From Bordetella petrii (GTDB taxonomy: Bacteria > Pseudomonadota > Gammaproteobacteria > Burkholderiales > Burkholderiaceae_B): DNA of 64,000 bases. Positions within the stretch are counted from its first letter, which is position 1, and each line of letters opens with the position of its first letter. The stretch is taken from NCBI RefSeq assembly GCF_000067205.1, contig NC_010170.1, positions 1,736,001-1,800,000 of the forward strand. The letters run 5' to 3'. Below, piece by piece: positions 19,702 to 31,891 of the stretch. The position numbers and the translations under genes were made by a program. Under the pieces are notes generated by a model that was not told where the DNA came from, searched no databases, and saw only the letters and a program-made list of their open reading frames with translations.

Positions 19702-20594
19702 ACCCGACGCACGCCGCGCCGCCGGCGCCTCGCATCAACGCGCTGCAGAAGCTCTGGCTGCGCGAAATCGGTATTGAAAAGACCTGGCTGCCGGCGGCCG
19801 AGCCCGCGACGCAGCCCACCCGGGCGGCCACCGCGCCGGCCGCGGCCACAGCCACGACGCCCGCCGCCGCGGCGCCAATGCAGGAGGCCGCGAGGGACGG
19901 CGTGGCGCCGGTCCGGGAGCAGAAACCGGCCCCCGCCGGCGCACCCACGCCGCCTCGCCCGGCGGCGCGTCCCAACGTGCCCGTGCCTGCCGCGCGCGAG
20001 CAGGCGCAGCCCGCCGCGCAGCCTGTGGAGCCGGCCCGCGATTTTGACGCGCTGCGCGAGCAAGTCATCCAGTGCGCGGCCTGCGGCCTGTGCAACGGCC
20101 GCCGCCACGCGGTGTTTGGCATGGGGGGGCGTCCGGCCCGTTGGATGGTGGTGGGAGAGGCTCCCGGCGAACAGGAAGACCGCCAGGGCCTGCCTTTCGT
20201 GGGGCGGTCGGGCCAGTTGCTGGACGCCATGCTGGCCTCGGTGGGCTTGAGCCGCGAGAAAGACGTTTTCATCGCCAACGTCATCAAGTGCCGCCCACCA
20301 GGTAACCGCAACCCCAAGCCGGAAGAAATCGCGGCCTGCAGTCCTTACCTGATGCGGCAGATCGAGTTGCTGAAGCCTGAGCGAATTCTGGTGCTGGGCC
20401 GCTTTGCCGCCCAGACCCTGCTGGGCACCGACGCTACCATCGGCAGCCTGCGGGGCCGCCGGCACGAGCTGGCGGCCGAAGACGGGCGCAAGATTCCGGT
20501 GGTGGTCAGCTACCATCCGGCCTATCTGCTGCGCAGCCCGGCCGAGAAGGCGCGCGCCTGGCAAGACCTGCGCCTGGCGATCGCCCTGAGCTGA
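19698..20594 (+). CDS. Family 4 uracil-DNA glycosylase (UdgA-like)
   Basis: This enzyme removes uracil from DNA and carries a [4Fe-4S] cluster. The catalytic domain occupies about residues 115-298: cysteine ligands in QCAACGLC and further Cys in VIKCRPPGNR and AACSPYL, motif GEAPGEQED near 153-161, and the C-terminal SYHPAYLLR. The first 35 residues (INALQKLWLREIGIEKTWL) are helix-forming. They are joined to the enzyme by about 80 residues very rich in Ala and Pro. The ATG at 19698 overlaps the tsaB-rimI stop, so the two are coupled. Confidence 0.9.
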   Translation: MNPTHAAPPAPRINALQKLWLREIGIEKTWLPAAEPATQPTRAATAPAAATATTPAAAAPMQEAARDGVAPVREQKPAPAGAPTPPRPAARPNVPVPAAREQAQPAAQPVEPARDFDALREQVIQCAACGLCNGRRHAVFGMGGRPARWMVVGEAPGEQEDRQGLPFVGRSGQLLDAMLASVGLSREKDVFIANVIKCRPPGNRNPKPEEIAACSPYLMRQIELLKPERILVLGRFAAQTLLGTDATIGSLRGRRHELAAEDGRKIPVVVSYHPAYLLRSPAEKARAWQDLRLAIALS

Positions 20595-20601
20595 ATGCCT
20601 G

Positions 20602-20620
20602 CCCGCGCCCTCGGCGCGGG
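20602..20620. terminator. GC-rich hairpin between udg and lplT
   Basis: CCCGCGCC and GGCGCGGG form an 8-bp stem with a 3-nt loop in the 48-bp gap between two convergent genes. There is no T tract on either strand, so it is at best a weak or factor-assisted terminator. Confidence 0.35.
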
Positions 20621-20642
20621 GCCTGCGCGCGCGGGCGAGGCC

Positions 20643-21956
20643 TTAGTGGGGCGTCTTGAGCGCCTGGCCGTGGCCCGTCTGGCCGATCTGTTCGTGCAGC
20701 GCGGGGTCGGCCGACAGATTGCGGCGGCTCCAGCGCATGAAGATGATCATCAGCACTGCCACCAGCAGGCCGAACAGCACGATGATGGTGTTGATGGGCA
20801 TATCGAGCCACAGCAGCACGGTGTAGATGGCCACCATCAGCAGGATATTCAACTGCTCGTTGAAGTTCTGCACCGCGATGGAGTGGCCCGCCGAGAGCAG
20901 CACATGGCCGCGGTGCTGCAGCAGGGCGTTCATGGGTACCACGAAAAAGCCGGCCAGGCCGCCGGTGGTCAGCAGCAGGATGTAGACGCTCCAGGTGGAG
21001 TGCACCAGCGGCATCAGCAGCACCACCAGGCCCATGGCCACCCCCACCGGCAGCACGCAAAGCGCCTTGCGCAGCGGGATGCGGCCGGCCAGTATGGAGC
21101 CGGCAACGGTGCCCAGGGCGGCCACGCCCATCAGTATTGACGCTTCGTCGAGCCGGTAGCCCAGGTGGCGGCGGCCCCATTCAATGACGATCAGCTGCAG
21201 CACCGCGCCGGCGCCCCAGAACAGCGTGGTGACGGCCAGCGAGATCTGGCCCAGCTTGTCGCGCCACAGCACGCGCACGTAGCTGGCGAAGGTCAGGGTC
21301 AGGCGCACGGGGTTTTTCTGCTGGGGCGGGTACCGCACGTGTGTATGGGGAATCAGCAGGTTGCACAGCGCGGCCAGCAGATAGACAAAGGCGATCACCA
21401 GAATGGCGGCTTCGGCCGGGGTGCGCACCATCACGCCGATGCGGGCGTGCTCAAGCAGCCACGCCGAGGCCGCCGGCGAGATCAGCACCCCGCCCAGCAC
21501 CGTGCCCAGGATGATGGAAAACACGGTAAGGCCCTCGATCCAGCTGTTGCCCTTGACCAGCATTTCGGGCGGCAGCATCTCGGTGACGATGCCGTACTTG
21601 GCCGGCGAATACGCGGCGGCGCCCACGCCCACCAGCCCGTAGGCCACGCACACCAGATAGGTCTGGTGCGCGGGCGGGATGCCCAGGTTGGCGTACAGGA
21701 ACATCAGCAGGCAGCCGGTCACCTTCAGCGCGTTGGTGGCGAACATGACGCGCCCCTTGGGGAAGGAGTCGGCCAGCGCGCCCACGAAGGCCGCCAGCAC
21801 GACATAGGCCAGCGCGAACGACCATTTCATGACGGGCGCCATCCAGTCGGGGCCGCGCAGTTCCAGTATCAGGGCGATCGCCGCGATGAATAGCGCGTTG
21901 TCCGCCAGGGACGAGAAGGCCTGCGCGGCCATGACCAGATAGAACCCGCGTTTCAA
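20643..21956 (-). CDS. lplT: Lysophospholipid transporter LplT (MFS)
   Basis: LplT flips lysophospholipids across the inner membrane for re-acylation. From the TTG at 21956 (GGGGA at 7 nt upstream) the protein has 437 residues with about 12 hydrophobic helices and starts MKRGFYLVMAAQAFSSLADN, which fits the family. MFS-type loops such as GALADSFPKGRVM are visible near residue 62. An ATG at codon 9 is an alternative. No aas acyltransferase gene is adjacent. It is divergent from smc. Confidence 0.88.
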   Translation of the reverse strand: MKRGFYLVMAAQAFSSLADNALFIAAIALILELRGPDWMAPVMKWSFALAYVVLAAFVGALADSFPKGRVMFATNALKVTGCLLMFLYANLGIPPAHQTYLVCVAYGLVGVGAAAYSPAKYGIVTEMLPPEMLVKGNSWIEGLTVFSIILGTVLGGVLISPAASAWLLEHARIGVMVRTPAEAAILVIAFVYLLAALCNLLIPHTHVRYPPQQKNPVRLTLTFASYVRVLWRDKLGQISLAVTTLFWGAGAVLQLIVIEWGRRHLGYRLDEASILMGVAALGTVAGSILAGRIPLRKALCVLPVGVAMGLVVLLMPLVHSTWSVYILLLTTGGLAGFFVVPMNALLQHRGHVLLSAGHSIAVQNFNEQLNILLMVAIYTVLLWLDMPINTIIVLFGLLVAVLMIIFMRWSRRNLSADPALHEQIGQTGHGQALKTPH

Positions 21957-22219
21957 AAGAGAATCCCCGGTGGCTGCCGCCAATGTGTCGACAGCATTGA
22001 AAAACGTGTTTCGTATAGAAAAAAGTGTCAGCGAGTATAGCGTCCGACGTCCCGGGCAAGGGTTTTTCCGCGCCTGGAGGGGGGCGGGCCGCCAATGGAG
22101 CGGCCGGCTGCCTGGGGTATCATACGATCCGCATCTACCGGCCCCTGGGGCCGTCTGCAACCCGTGCGGCAGGTCCGTTCAACGCCTTTCGTTCAACCTC
22201 ACCCGTCCGTCATCGTACT

Positions 22220-25200
22220 GTGCGCCTGACTCAACTAAAACTCGCCGGCTTCAAATCGTTCGTCGATCCCACCGTCATTCCCGTGCCCAGCCAGCTGGTG
22301 GGCGTGGTGGGGCCGAACGGTTGCGGCAAGTCCAATATTATCGACGCCGTGCGGTGGGTGCTGGGCGAGGCCAAGGCGTCGGAGCTGCGCGGCGAGTCCA
22401 TGCAGGACGTCATCTTCAACGGCTCGGGCAACCGCAAGCCGGCCGCGCGTGCATCGGTAGAAATGGTGTTCGACAACTCCGAGGGGCGCGCCGCGGGCCA
22501 GTGGAGCACGTATTCCGAGATCGCGGTGCGGCGTGTGCTGACACGCGACGGCACCAGCAGCTACTACGTCAACAACCAGCAGGTGCGGCGCCGCGACATC
22601 CACGACATCTTCCTGGGCACCGGCCTGGGCGCGCGTGGCTACGCCATCATCGGGCAGGGCATGATCAACCGCCTGATCGAGGCCCGCCCCGAAGAACTGC
22701 GGGTCTTTCTTGAAGAAGCGGCAGGCGTGTCGCGCTATAAAGAACGGCGCCGCGAAACCGAAAACCGCCTGTCCGACACGCGCGAGAATCTCACGCGGGT
22801 CGAAGACATTCTGCGCGAACTGGGTTCGCAACTCGAAAAACTGGAAGCGCAGGCCGAAGTGGCCCGCCAATACCGCGAACTGCAGGCCGATGGCGAAAAG
22901 AAGCAGTTCGCGCTCTGGCTGCTGAAAGAAACCGGCGCACGCGACGAGCGCCAGCGCAAGAGCCAGGAAATGGCCCAGGCCCAGACCAACCTCGAGGCCG
23001 CCATCGCCAACCTGCGTTCGGGCGAGGCCGAGCTCGAATCGCGCCGGCAGGCCCATTACGCGGCCGGCGACGCGGTGCATGCCGCGCAAGGGCAGTTGTA
23101 CGAGGCCAATGCACAGGTCAGCCGCCTGGAGGCCGAAATCCGCCACGTGGTCGATTCGCGCAACCGCCTGCAGGCCCGCCGCGAGCAACTGCAGCAGCAG
23201 ATCGCCGAATGGGACGCGCAGCAGACCCACTGCGTCGAGCAGATCGCTCAGGCCGAAGACGATCTGGCCACGGGCGCCGCGCGCACCGAAGAGGCGCGCG
23301 CCCTGGCCGAAGAGGCCCATGCCAGCTTGCCGGCCGTCGAGGCTCGCGTGCGCGACGCGGCCGCCTCGCGCGACGAGATGCGCAGTTCGCTGGCGCGGGT
23401 CGAACAGAACCTGGCGCTGGCCGCGCAAACTCAGCGCGACGCCGATCGCCAGCTGCAGAACCTGGAGCAGCGCCGCGAACGCCTGCAGCAAGAACTGCGC
23501 GAACTGCATGCGCCCGATCCGGTGCGCCTGGAGCAGCTGGCGGGCGACCGCGCCGCGGGCGAAGACCAGCTCGAAGAAGCCCAGCAGGAACTCGCCGCCC
23601 TGGAAGCCCGGGTGCCCGAGGCCGATGCCGAGCGCAGCCGCGCCCAGGCGGCGGCCCAGCAAGACGCCCAGAACCTGGCCCGCCTGGAGGCCCGCCTGGC
23701 CGCCCTGGTCAAGCTGCAGGAAGACGTGCAGAAGCAGGGCGCGCTCGAACCCTGGCTGGCCAAACACGAACTGGCCGGCCTGGGCCGTCTGTGGCAGAAG
23801 CTGCACATCGAGCCCGGCTGGGAAAATGCCCTTGAAGCGGTGCTGCGCGAGCGCATGGCCGCGCTCGAAGTGCGCAACCTCGATTGGTCACGCGCTTTCG
23901 CCGAAGACGCGCCGCCGGCCCGCCTGGCGTTCTATCAAATGCCGGCCGCCGCGCCCACCCCGGCCGCGCCGCAGGGGCTGACGCCGCTGGCCAGCCTGCT
24001 GCGCATTACCGACCCCGACCTGCGCACGCTGCTCAACGACTGGCTGGGCAACATCTATACCGCGCCCGACCTGGGGCAAGCCCTGGCCGCGCGCGCCACC
24101 CTGCCGGCAGGCGCCGCCTGCGTGGTTCCGGCCGGCCATCTGGTGGATGCCCACAGCGTGCGCTTCTACGCGCCCGACTCCGAACAGGCCGGCCTGCTGG
24201 CCCGCCAGCAGGAAATCGAGAACCTGCAGCGCGAGATCAAGGCGCAGCAGCTCATTGCCGACCAGGCCCGCGCCGCCGTGGCGCGCGCGGAATCGGCCTG
24301 GCAGCAGGTTTCGCAGGCAGTGGCGCCGGCCCGCCAGCGGGTGGCCGAAATCACCCGCCGGGTGCACGACATCCAGCTCGAACACTCGCGCTTGCAGCAG
24401 CAAGCCGAGCAGTCGGGCGAGCGCGCCGCGCGGTTGCGGCAAGACCTGGAAGAAATCTCGGCCCACGAAGAAGACCTGCGCGCCACGCGTGAAGAGGCCG
24501 AGGCCCGCTTCGAGGCGCTCGATGCCGAACTGGCCGAACACCAGTCGCGCTTCGCCGATGCCGAGATCGCCGGCGAAGACCTCGCCGCCCAGGCCGAGGC
24601 CGCGCGCGCGCGCCTGCGCGAACTCGAACGCGCGGCCCAGGAGGCCGAATTCGCCGAGCGCGGCGTGCAGTCGCGCATCGCCGACCTGCAACGCAACCGC
24701 CAGTTGGCCGCCGATCAAAGCCAGCGTGCCGCGGTCGAGCTCGAACAGCTGCAGGCCGACCTGGCCGATCTCGACGCCTCGGCCTCGCAGGCGGGCCTGC
24801 AAGATGCCCTGGAAGTGCGCGCCGAGCGCGAAGAAGCGCTGTCGCGCGCGCGCCAGGAACTTGACAACCTGTCGGCCCTGCTGCGCGGCGCCGACGAAGA
24901 ACGCATGCAGCAAGAGCGCGCGCTCGAACCCCTGCGCGCCCGCATCACCGAACTGCAGCTCCAGGAGCAGGCGGCCCGCCTTGCCGAAGAACAGTTCACC
25001 GAACAGCTCAACGCCCGCGAGGTCGACCGGGAGGCGCTGGCCCAGGAACTGGCCGCCATGCCCGACGAATGGCGGCGCGCCAATTGGCTGCAGTCTGAAG
25101 TCGGCCGTATCTCGCGCCAGATCGATTCGCTGGGTTCGGTGAACCTGGCCGCGCTCGACGAGCTCAACGCCTCGCGCGAACGCAAGGAATTCCTCGATTC

Positions 25201-25750
25201 GCAGCAGCAAGACCTGCTTACCGCCATCGATACCCTGGAAGACGCCATTCGCAAGATCGACCGCGAAACCCGCGAACTGCTGCAGGCCACTTTCGATACC
25301 GTCAACGGTCATTTCGGCGAACTGTTCCCCAAGCTGTTCGGCGGCGGCGAAGCCAAGCTGACCATGACCGGCGACGAAATCCTCGACGCCGGCGTGCAGG
25401 TCATGGCTCAGCCGCCGGGCAAGCGCAACAGCACCATTCATTTGCTGTCGGGCGGTGAAAAAGCCCTGACCGCCACCGCGCTGGTGTTCGCGCTGTTCAA
25501 GCTGAATCCCGCGCCGTTCTGCCTGCTCGACGAAGTCGACGCGCCGCTTGACGACGCCAATACCGAGCGTTACGCGAACCTGGTCAGCAGCATGAGCGAG
25601 CAGACCCAGTTCCTGTTCATCTCGCATAACAAGATCGCCATGCAGATGGCCAAGCAACTGGTCGGCGTTACCATGCAAGAGCAGGGGGTTTCGCGTATCG
25701 TTGCCGTAGACATTGATTCGGCCGTGCAAATGGCCGCCGAAGCCGCATAA
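22220..25750 (+). CDS. smc: Chromosome segregation protein SMC
   Basis: Smc (1176 aa) is the core ATPase of bacterial condensin, which compacts and separates chromosomes. The N-terminal Walker A VGPNGCGKSNIID is at about residues 30-42. Two long coiled coils (about 165-500 and 670-1010) surround a hinge at about 505-660. The C-terminal head has the signature LLSGGEKALTATAL and Walker B FCLLDEVDAPLDDAN. The GTG at 22220 gives VRLTQLKLAGFKSF, the usual N-terminus. The frame extends upstream into non-coding sequence. The leader of about 100 nt contains TATCAT at 22117-22122 as a possible -10. No strong Shine-Dalgarno is seen. Confidence 0.96.
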   Translation: MRLTQLKLAGFKSFVDPTVIPVPSQLVGVVGPNGCGKSNIIDAVRWVLGEAKASELRGESMQDVIFNGSGNRKPAARASVEMVFDNSEGRAAGQWSTYSEIAVRRVLTRDGTSSYYVNNQQVRRRDIHDIFLGTGLGARGYAIIGQGMINRLIEARPEELRVFLEEAAGVSRYKERRRETENRLSDTRENLTRVEDILRELGSQLEKLEAQAEVARQYRELQADGEKKQFALWLLKETGARDERQRKSQEMAQAQTNLEAAIANLRSGEAELESRRQAHYAAGDAVHAAQGQLYEANAQVSRLEAEIRHVVDSRNRLQARREQLQQQIAEWDAQQTHCVEQIAQAEDDLATGAARTEEARALAEEAHASLPAVEARVRDAAASRDEMRSSLARVEQNLALAAQTQRDADRQLQNLEQRRERLQQELRELHAPDPVRLEQLAGDRAAGEDQLEEAQQELAALEARVPEADAERSRAQAAAQQDAQNLARLEARLAALVKLQEDVQKQGALEPWLAKHELAGLGRLWQKLHIEPGWENALEAVLRERMAALEVRNLDWSRAFAEDAPPARLAFYQMPAAAPTPAAPQGLTPLASLLRITDPDLRTLLNDWLGNIYTAPDLGQALAARATLPAGAACVVPAGHLVDAHSVRFYAPDSEQAGLLARQQEIENLQREIKAQQLIADQARAAVARAESAWQQVSQAVAPARQRVAEITRRVHDIQLEHSRLQQQAEQSGERAARLRQDLEEISAHEEDLRATREEAEARFEALDAELAEHQSRFADAEIAGEDLAAQAEAARARLRELERAAQEAEFAERGVQSRIADLQRNRQLAADQSQRAAVELEQLQADLADLDASASQAGLQDALEVRAEREEALSRARQELDNLSALLRGADEERMQQERALEPLRARITELQLQEQAARLAEEQFTEQLNAREVDREALAQELAAMPDEWRRANWLQSEVGRISRQIDSLGSVNLAALDELNASRERKEFLDSQQQDLLTAIDTLEDAIRKIDRETRELLQATFDTVNGHFGELFPKLFGGGEAKLTMTGDEILDAGVQVMAQPPGKRNSTIHLLSGGEKALTATALVFALFKLNPAPFCLLDEVDAPLDDANTERYANLVSSMSEQTQFLFISHNKIAMQMAKQLVGVTMQEQGVSRIVAVDIDSAVQMAAEAA

Positions 25751-25812
25751 ACCGACCGGGCCCTTTTCTCAGACCCTAGAATGGCGCTGTCTTGCCGGCG
25801 CAGGATTGACAC

Positions 25813-28952
<3,140 letters not shown>

Positions 28953-29023
28953 CGGGCCGTACAGGCCGCTCCGGGTGGCCCGGGCCGGGAGGGTCGGGCG
29001 CCTGGCATATCCCGTATATAAAA

Positions 29024-29065
29024 AACGCCCCTGGCATCGGACCGTCGTCCGGTGCCAGGGGCGTT
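29024..29065 (-). terminator. Rho-independent terminator after the parvulin gene
   Basis: An 18-bp stem with one G-T pair (AACGCCCCTGGCA.. against TGCCAGGGGCGTT) and a 6-nt loop is followed on the minus strand by T6ATATA. It lies 32 nt past the stop of the minus-strand parvulin gene and faces ligA, which ends 70 bp away on the plus strand. Confidence 0.88.
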
Positions 29066-29096
29066 GCCAGCCGAATCTGCGGCGGGAATCAGGCCA

Positions 29097-29873
29097 TTAC
29101 TTGATGGTGGCCTTTTCGCGCAGTTCTTTCTGGTAGGCGGTCAGGGTTTGCTGGCGCAGCATTTCTTCGAGCTGCGGGCGCACCTGGTCGAGCGGCGGGA
29201 ACTCCACCGGACGGGTGTCTTCGACTTCGATGATGTGCCAGCCGAACTGGGTCTGCACCGGCTTGTCGGCCAGTTGGCCTTTCTTCAGGCTGCTGACGGT
29301 GTCGGCGAACGGCTTGACGTAGTTGGTGGGCGAGGCCCAGCCCAGATCGCCACCTTTGGCGGCGCTGCCCGGATCTTTGGAGTTTTGCTTGGCCAGGTCG
29401 GCGAACTTGCTCTTGTTGCCCTTGATCTGGGCCAGCAGGTCGTTGGCGGTTTTTTCGTCTTCGACCAGGATGTGCCGGACCTTGTATTCCATTTGGCCAG
29501 CTTGTTGCTGCTTGGCCTTGTCGTATTCGGCCTGGATCTGCTGGTCGGTGACCGGGTGCTTCGCCAGGTAGTCGGCCATCAGGGCGCGGACCAGGATGCC
29601 TTGGCGGGCCAGCTCGATTTCGGTCTGGACATCGGCCTGCTTGGCGACGCCGTCTTTCTCGGCCGCTTGAACGAAGATCTGGCGGTTGATCATTTCCTGC
29701 TTGACCTGTTCGCGCAGTTGCGGCGTGTCGGTAGCGCCCTGGCTGACCAGCAGCTTCACGAATTGATCGAGGCTTTGTTGCGAAATGGCCTTGCCATTGA
29801 CGGTGGCGACGTTTTGCGCAAAGGCCGGCAGCGCGACCGCGCAAGCCGCGGCCAGCATCACGATGCGTTTCAT
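29097..29873 (-). CDS. Periplasmic parvulin-type peptidyl-prolyl isomerase (Par27-like)
   Basis: This 258-residue periplasmic protein isomerises prolyl bonds and probably chaperones outer-membrane proteins. A signal peptide (MKRIVMLAAACAVALPAFA, residues 1-19) precedes an N-terminal helical chaperone region of the SurA/PrsA type. The rotamase domain spans about residues 130-225, with VRHILVEDEKTANDLL, GGDLGW and QFGWHIIEVED. It matches Par27, described from Bordetella pertussis as a dimeric chaperone-isomerase. It lies 9 nt downstream of bolA and ends the msrB-yciB-bolA cluster before a strong terminator. Confidence 0.9.
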   Translation of the reverse strand: MKRIVMLAAACAVALPAFAQNVATVNGKAISQQSLDQFVKLLVSQGATDTPQLREQVKQEMINRQIFVQAAEKDGVAKQADVQTEIELARQGILVRALMADYLAKHPVTDQQIQAEYDKAKQQQAGQMEYKVRHILVEDEKTANDLLAQIKGNKSKFADLAKQNSKDPGSAAKGGDLGWASPTNYVKPFADTVSSLKKGQLADKPVQTQFGWHIIEVEDTRPVEFPPLDQVRPQLEEMLRQQTLTAYQKELREKATIK

Positions 29874-29882
29874 GGGTTTCCT

Positions 29883-30203
29883 TTAGGGAGTTGACTTGGG
29901 AGCTTGGGCGTCGAGCGCAAGCGCATGAACGGGATGGGGGATCAAATCGTGCAAAAGATCATACACCAGGCGATGACGCGCAACCGGCGACAGGCCGGCG
30001 AAACGCGCCGCCACGATATGCACGTGGTAGTGGCCCGCGCCGCCCTGCGCGCCGGCATGGCCGGCATGCAGGTGGGAGTCGTCGCGGATATCGAGGACGA
30101 CGGGGTCGAGCACGGCCAGGCGCGTGCGGATCAGGGCAATGCGGTCGGTAGAGTCGGGCATGGGCGAAGTGACGGAAACAGGCGGGTCAGTCTTTGCCGG
30201 CAT
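29883..30203 (-). CDS. bolA: BolA family protein
   Basis: BolA-type proteins bind monothiol glutaredoxins and take part in Fe-S cluster handling and stress morphology. From ATG 30203 the protein has 106 residues and overlaps the end of yciB by 17 nt (GAGG lies 9 nt upstream). ATG 30161 would give 92 residues starting MPDSTDRIAL, closer to the usual length but without a Shine-Dalgarno. The family features are DDSHLHAGHAG (about 40-50), HYHVHIVAARFAG (58-70) and LVYDLLHDLIPHPVHAL. The conserved HxH-type residues are present. Confidence 0.9.
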   Translation of the reverse strand: MPAKTDPPVSVTSPMPDSTDRIALIRTRLAVLDPVVLDIRDDSHLHAGHAGAQGGAGHYHVHIVAARFAGLSPVARHRLVYDLLHDLIPHPVHALALDAQAPKSTP

Positions 30204-30762
30204 CGTTGCCGGCCTCGGGTTGGCGCGGTTGCTGCATGTGGCGGCCCAGCCACAGCGATTGGCCGATGACGAAGGCCAGCAGCAGCCCCATCAGGCCGAA
30301 CACCTTGAAGTTGACCCATTGCGATTCGGTGAAATGGCCCGAGAAGGCGACATACAGATTGACGGCGCCGGCGGCCAGGAAGAACAGCGCCCAGCTGAGG
30401 TTGAGCTTGTCCCAGGCGGCGTCGGGCAGTTCGATTTGCGTGCCCAGCAGGCGGCGCATGAGGTTGCGCTTGAACAGCACGCGCGCACCCAGCAGGGCGC
30501 CGCCGAACAGCCAGTACAGCACCGTGGGCTTCCATTTGATGAAGACGTCGCTGTGCAGCCATAGCGTGGCGCCGCCGAAAATGACGATGACCGAAAGGTT
30601 GATCCAGTGCGTGGCCTCGATGCGCTTGCCGGTGGCGCGCAGCCAGATGAACTGCGCCACCGAGGCGGCAATGGCCACGGCGGTGGCGGTGTAGATGTCG
30701 GCGAACCGGTACGCGATGAAGAACAGGATCAGCGGGAACAGGTCGAATAGGAATTTCTTCAT
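30187..30762 (-). CDS. yciB: Inner-membrane septation protein YciB/IspA family
   Basis: YciB is an inner-membrane protein linked to septation and envelope integrity. The 191-residue protein has five predicted helices and begins MKKFLFDLFPLILFFIAYRF, as in the family. The conserved motifs KPTVLYWLFGG and SWALFFLAAGAVNLYVAF are visible. Its ATG follows the msrB stop with no gap (TGAATG), and bolA overlaps its 3' end, so the three form a tight operon. Confidence 0.93.
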   Translation of the reverse strand: MKKFLFDLFPLILFFIAYRFADIYTATAVAIAASVAQFIWLRATGKRIEATHWINLSVIVIFGGATLWLHSDVFIKWKPTVLYWLFGGALLGARVLFKRNLMRRLLGTQIELPDAAWDKLNLSWALFFLAAGAVNLYVAFSGHFTESQWVNFKVFGLMGLLLAFVIGQSLWLGRHMQQPRQPEAGNDAGKD

Positions 30763-31161
30763 TCAGTCTTCAAGCGGTTCGAATTTGAGCGACAGCGAAT
30801 TGATGCAGTAGCGCAGGCCGGTGGGCTCGGGGCCGTCGGGGAAGACGTGGCCCAGGTGGGCGTCGCAGATATTGCACAGGACTTCGGTGCGGACCATGCC
30901 GTGCGAGGTGTCGGTTTCTTCGCGCACCCGCGCGGGATCGAGCGGCTCGAAGTAGCTGGGCCAGCCGCAGCCGGCGTCGAACTTGGTATCGGAGGCAAAC
31001 AGGGGAGTGCCACAGCCCACGCAGCGGTAGATGCCGTGGGTGGTGGTGTTCCAGTAGCGGCCCGTGAAGGGGCGTTCGGTGCCTTTCTGGCGCGCGACGG
31101 CGTATTCTTCGGGGGTCAGCTGGGCGCGCCATTCGGCGTCGGTTTTGCGTACTTTTTCCAT
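30763..31161 (-). CDS. msrB: Peptide-methionine (R)-S-oxide reductase
   Basis: MsrB repairs methionine-R-sulfoxide in proteins. The 132-residue protein has the zinc site CVGC (Cys47, Cys50) and CNIC (Cys96, Cys99). The catalytic Cys119 lies in [12 protein letters not shown]. The conserved [10 protein letters not shown] is at residues 65-73. The start at 31161 ([11 protein letters not shown]) is the normal family N-terminus. The frame extending upstream crosses the bioM promoter. It is the first gene of a minus-strand operon with yciB, bolA and the parvulin. Confidence 0.95.
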   Translation of the reverse strand: MEKVRKTDAEWRAQLTPEEYAVARQKGTERPFTGRYWNTTTHGIYRCVGCGTPLFASDTKFDAGCGWPSYFEPLDPARVREETDTSHGMVRTEVLCNICDAHLGHVFPDGPEPTGLRYCINSLSLKFEPLED

Positions 31162-31199
31162 ATGCACTGTTGGAGTCCCGCTCCGTGAAATGGTTCGGG

Positions 31200-31205
31200 C
31201 ATAAT
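31200..31205 (+). promoter_or_regulatory. -10 hexamer immediately upstream of bioM
   Basis: CATAAT (five of six consensus bases) lies 8 bp before the bioM ATG at 31214, in the 52-bp gap to the divergent msrB. No Shine-Dalgarno is present between them, so the transcript may start at or very near the ATG. No convincing -35 is visible. Confidence 0.4.
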
Positions 31206-31213
31206 CCCGCCCC

Positions 31214-31891
31214 ATGTTAATCGAGTTTGACCAGGCGGTCGTGGCCACGCCGCATTCCCAGGCGCTGAAGGGGGTCAGCCTGACCCTCTCGGAGCGCCGC
31301 GTCGGCGTGGTCGGCCCCAACGGGGCCGGCAAGAGCACCCTGGTCAAGCTGCTGAACGGCCTGGTGCTGCCCACCTCGGGGCGGGTGCTGGTCGATGGCC
31401 TGGATACCCGCCGCGACCTGAAGGCGGTGCGCCGGCGGGTGGGGTTTGTGTTCCAGAACCCCGAAAACCAGATTGTCTACCCCATCGTACGCGAAGACCT
31501 GGCCTTCGGCCTGAAACCGCTCGGCCTGGACGCCGTCGAGTGCGCGCGCCGCGTCGGCGTCCGCCTGGATGAATTGGGGGTGGCGCATCTGGCCGACCGG
31601 GCCAGCCACACGCTGTCGGGCGGCGAGTGCCAACTGGTGGCGCTGGCGTCGGTGCTGGTCATGGAGCCCGCGTTGGTGGTGTTCGACGAGCCCACCACCC
31701 AGCTCGACCTGCGCAACCGCAACCGGGTCGCCCGCGCCATCGCCGCGCTGGATCGTCCGGCGGTGGTGGTCAGCCATGACCTGGATTTGCTGAATGATTT
31801 CGAGCGGGTGCTGGTCGTGGCCGACGGGCGCATTGCCGCCGATGACGCGCCCGGTCCCGCGCTGCGCTGGTACCGTGAGCACTGCGCATGA
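31214..31891 (+). CDS. bioM: Biotin ECF transporter ATPase BioM
   Basis: BioM is the ABC ATPase that energises biotin uptake with BioN and BioY. The 225-residue protein shows Walker [10 protein letters not shown] near residue 35, the Q-loop [12 protein letters not shown], the signature [13 protein letters not shown], Walker [13 protein letters not shown] and the switch His in [10 protein letters not shown]. The PENQI motif is typical of ECF-type ATPases. The stop overlaps bioN as ATGA. The group I biotin ECF transporter is complete here. Confidence 0.93.
   Translation: MLIEFDQAVVATPHSQALKGVSLTLSERRVGVVGPNGAGKSTLVKLLNGLVLPTSGRVLVDGLDTRRDLKAVRRRVGFVFQNPENQIVYPIVREDLAFGLKPLGLDAVECARRVGVRLDELGVAHLADRASHTLSGGECQLVALASVLVMEPALVVFDEPTTQLDLRNRNRVARAIAALDRPAVVVSHDLDLLNDFERVLVVADGRIAADDAPGPALRWYREHCA

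Noticed and set aside
30763..31161. Selenocysteine MsrB
   Set aside because: The catalytic position is an ordinary Cys codon and there is no in-frame UGA.
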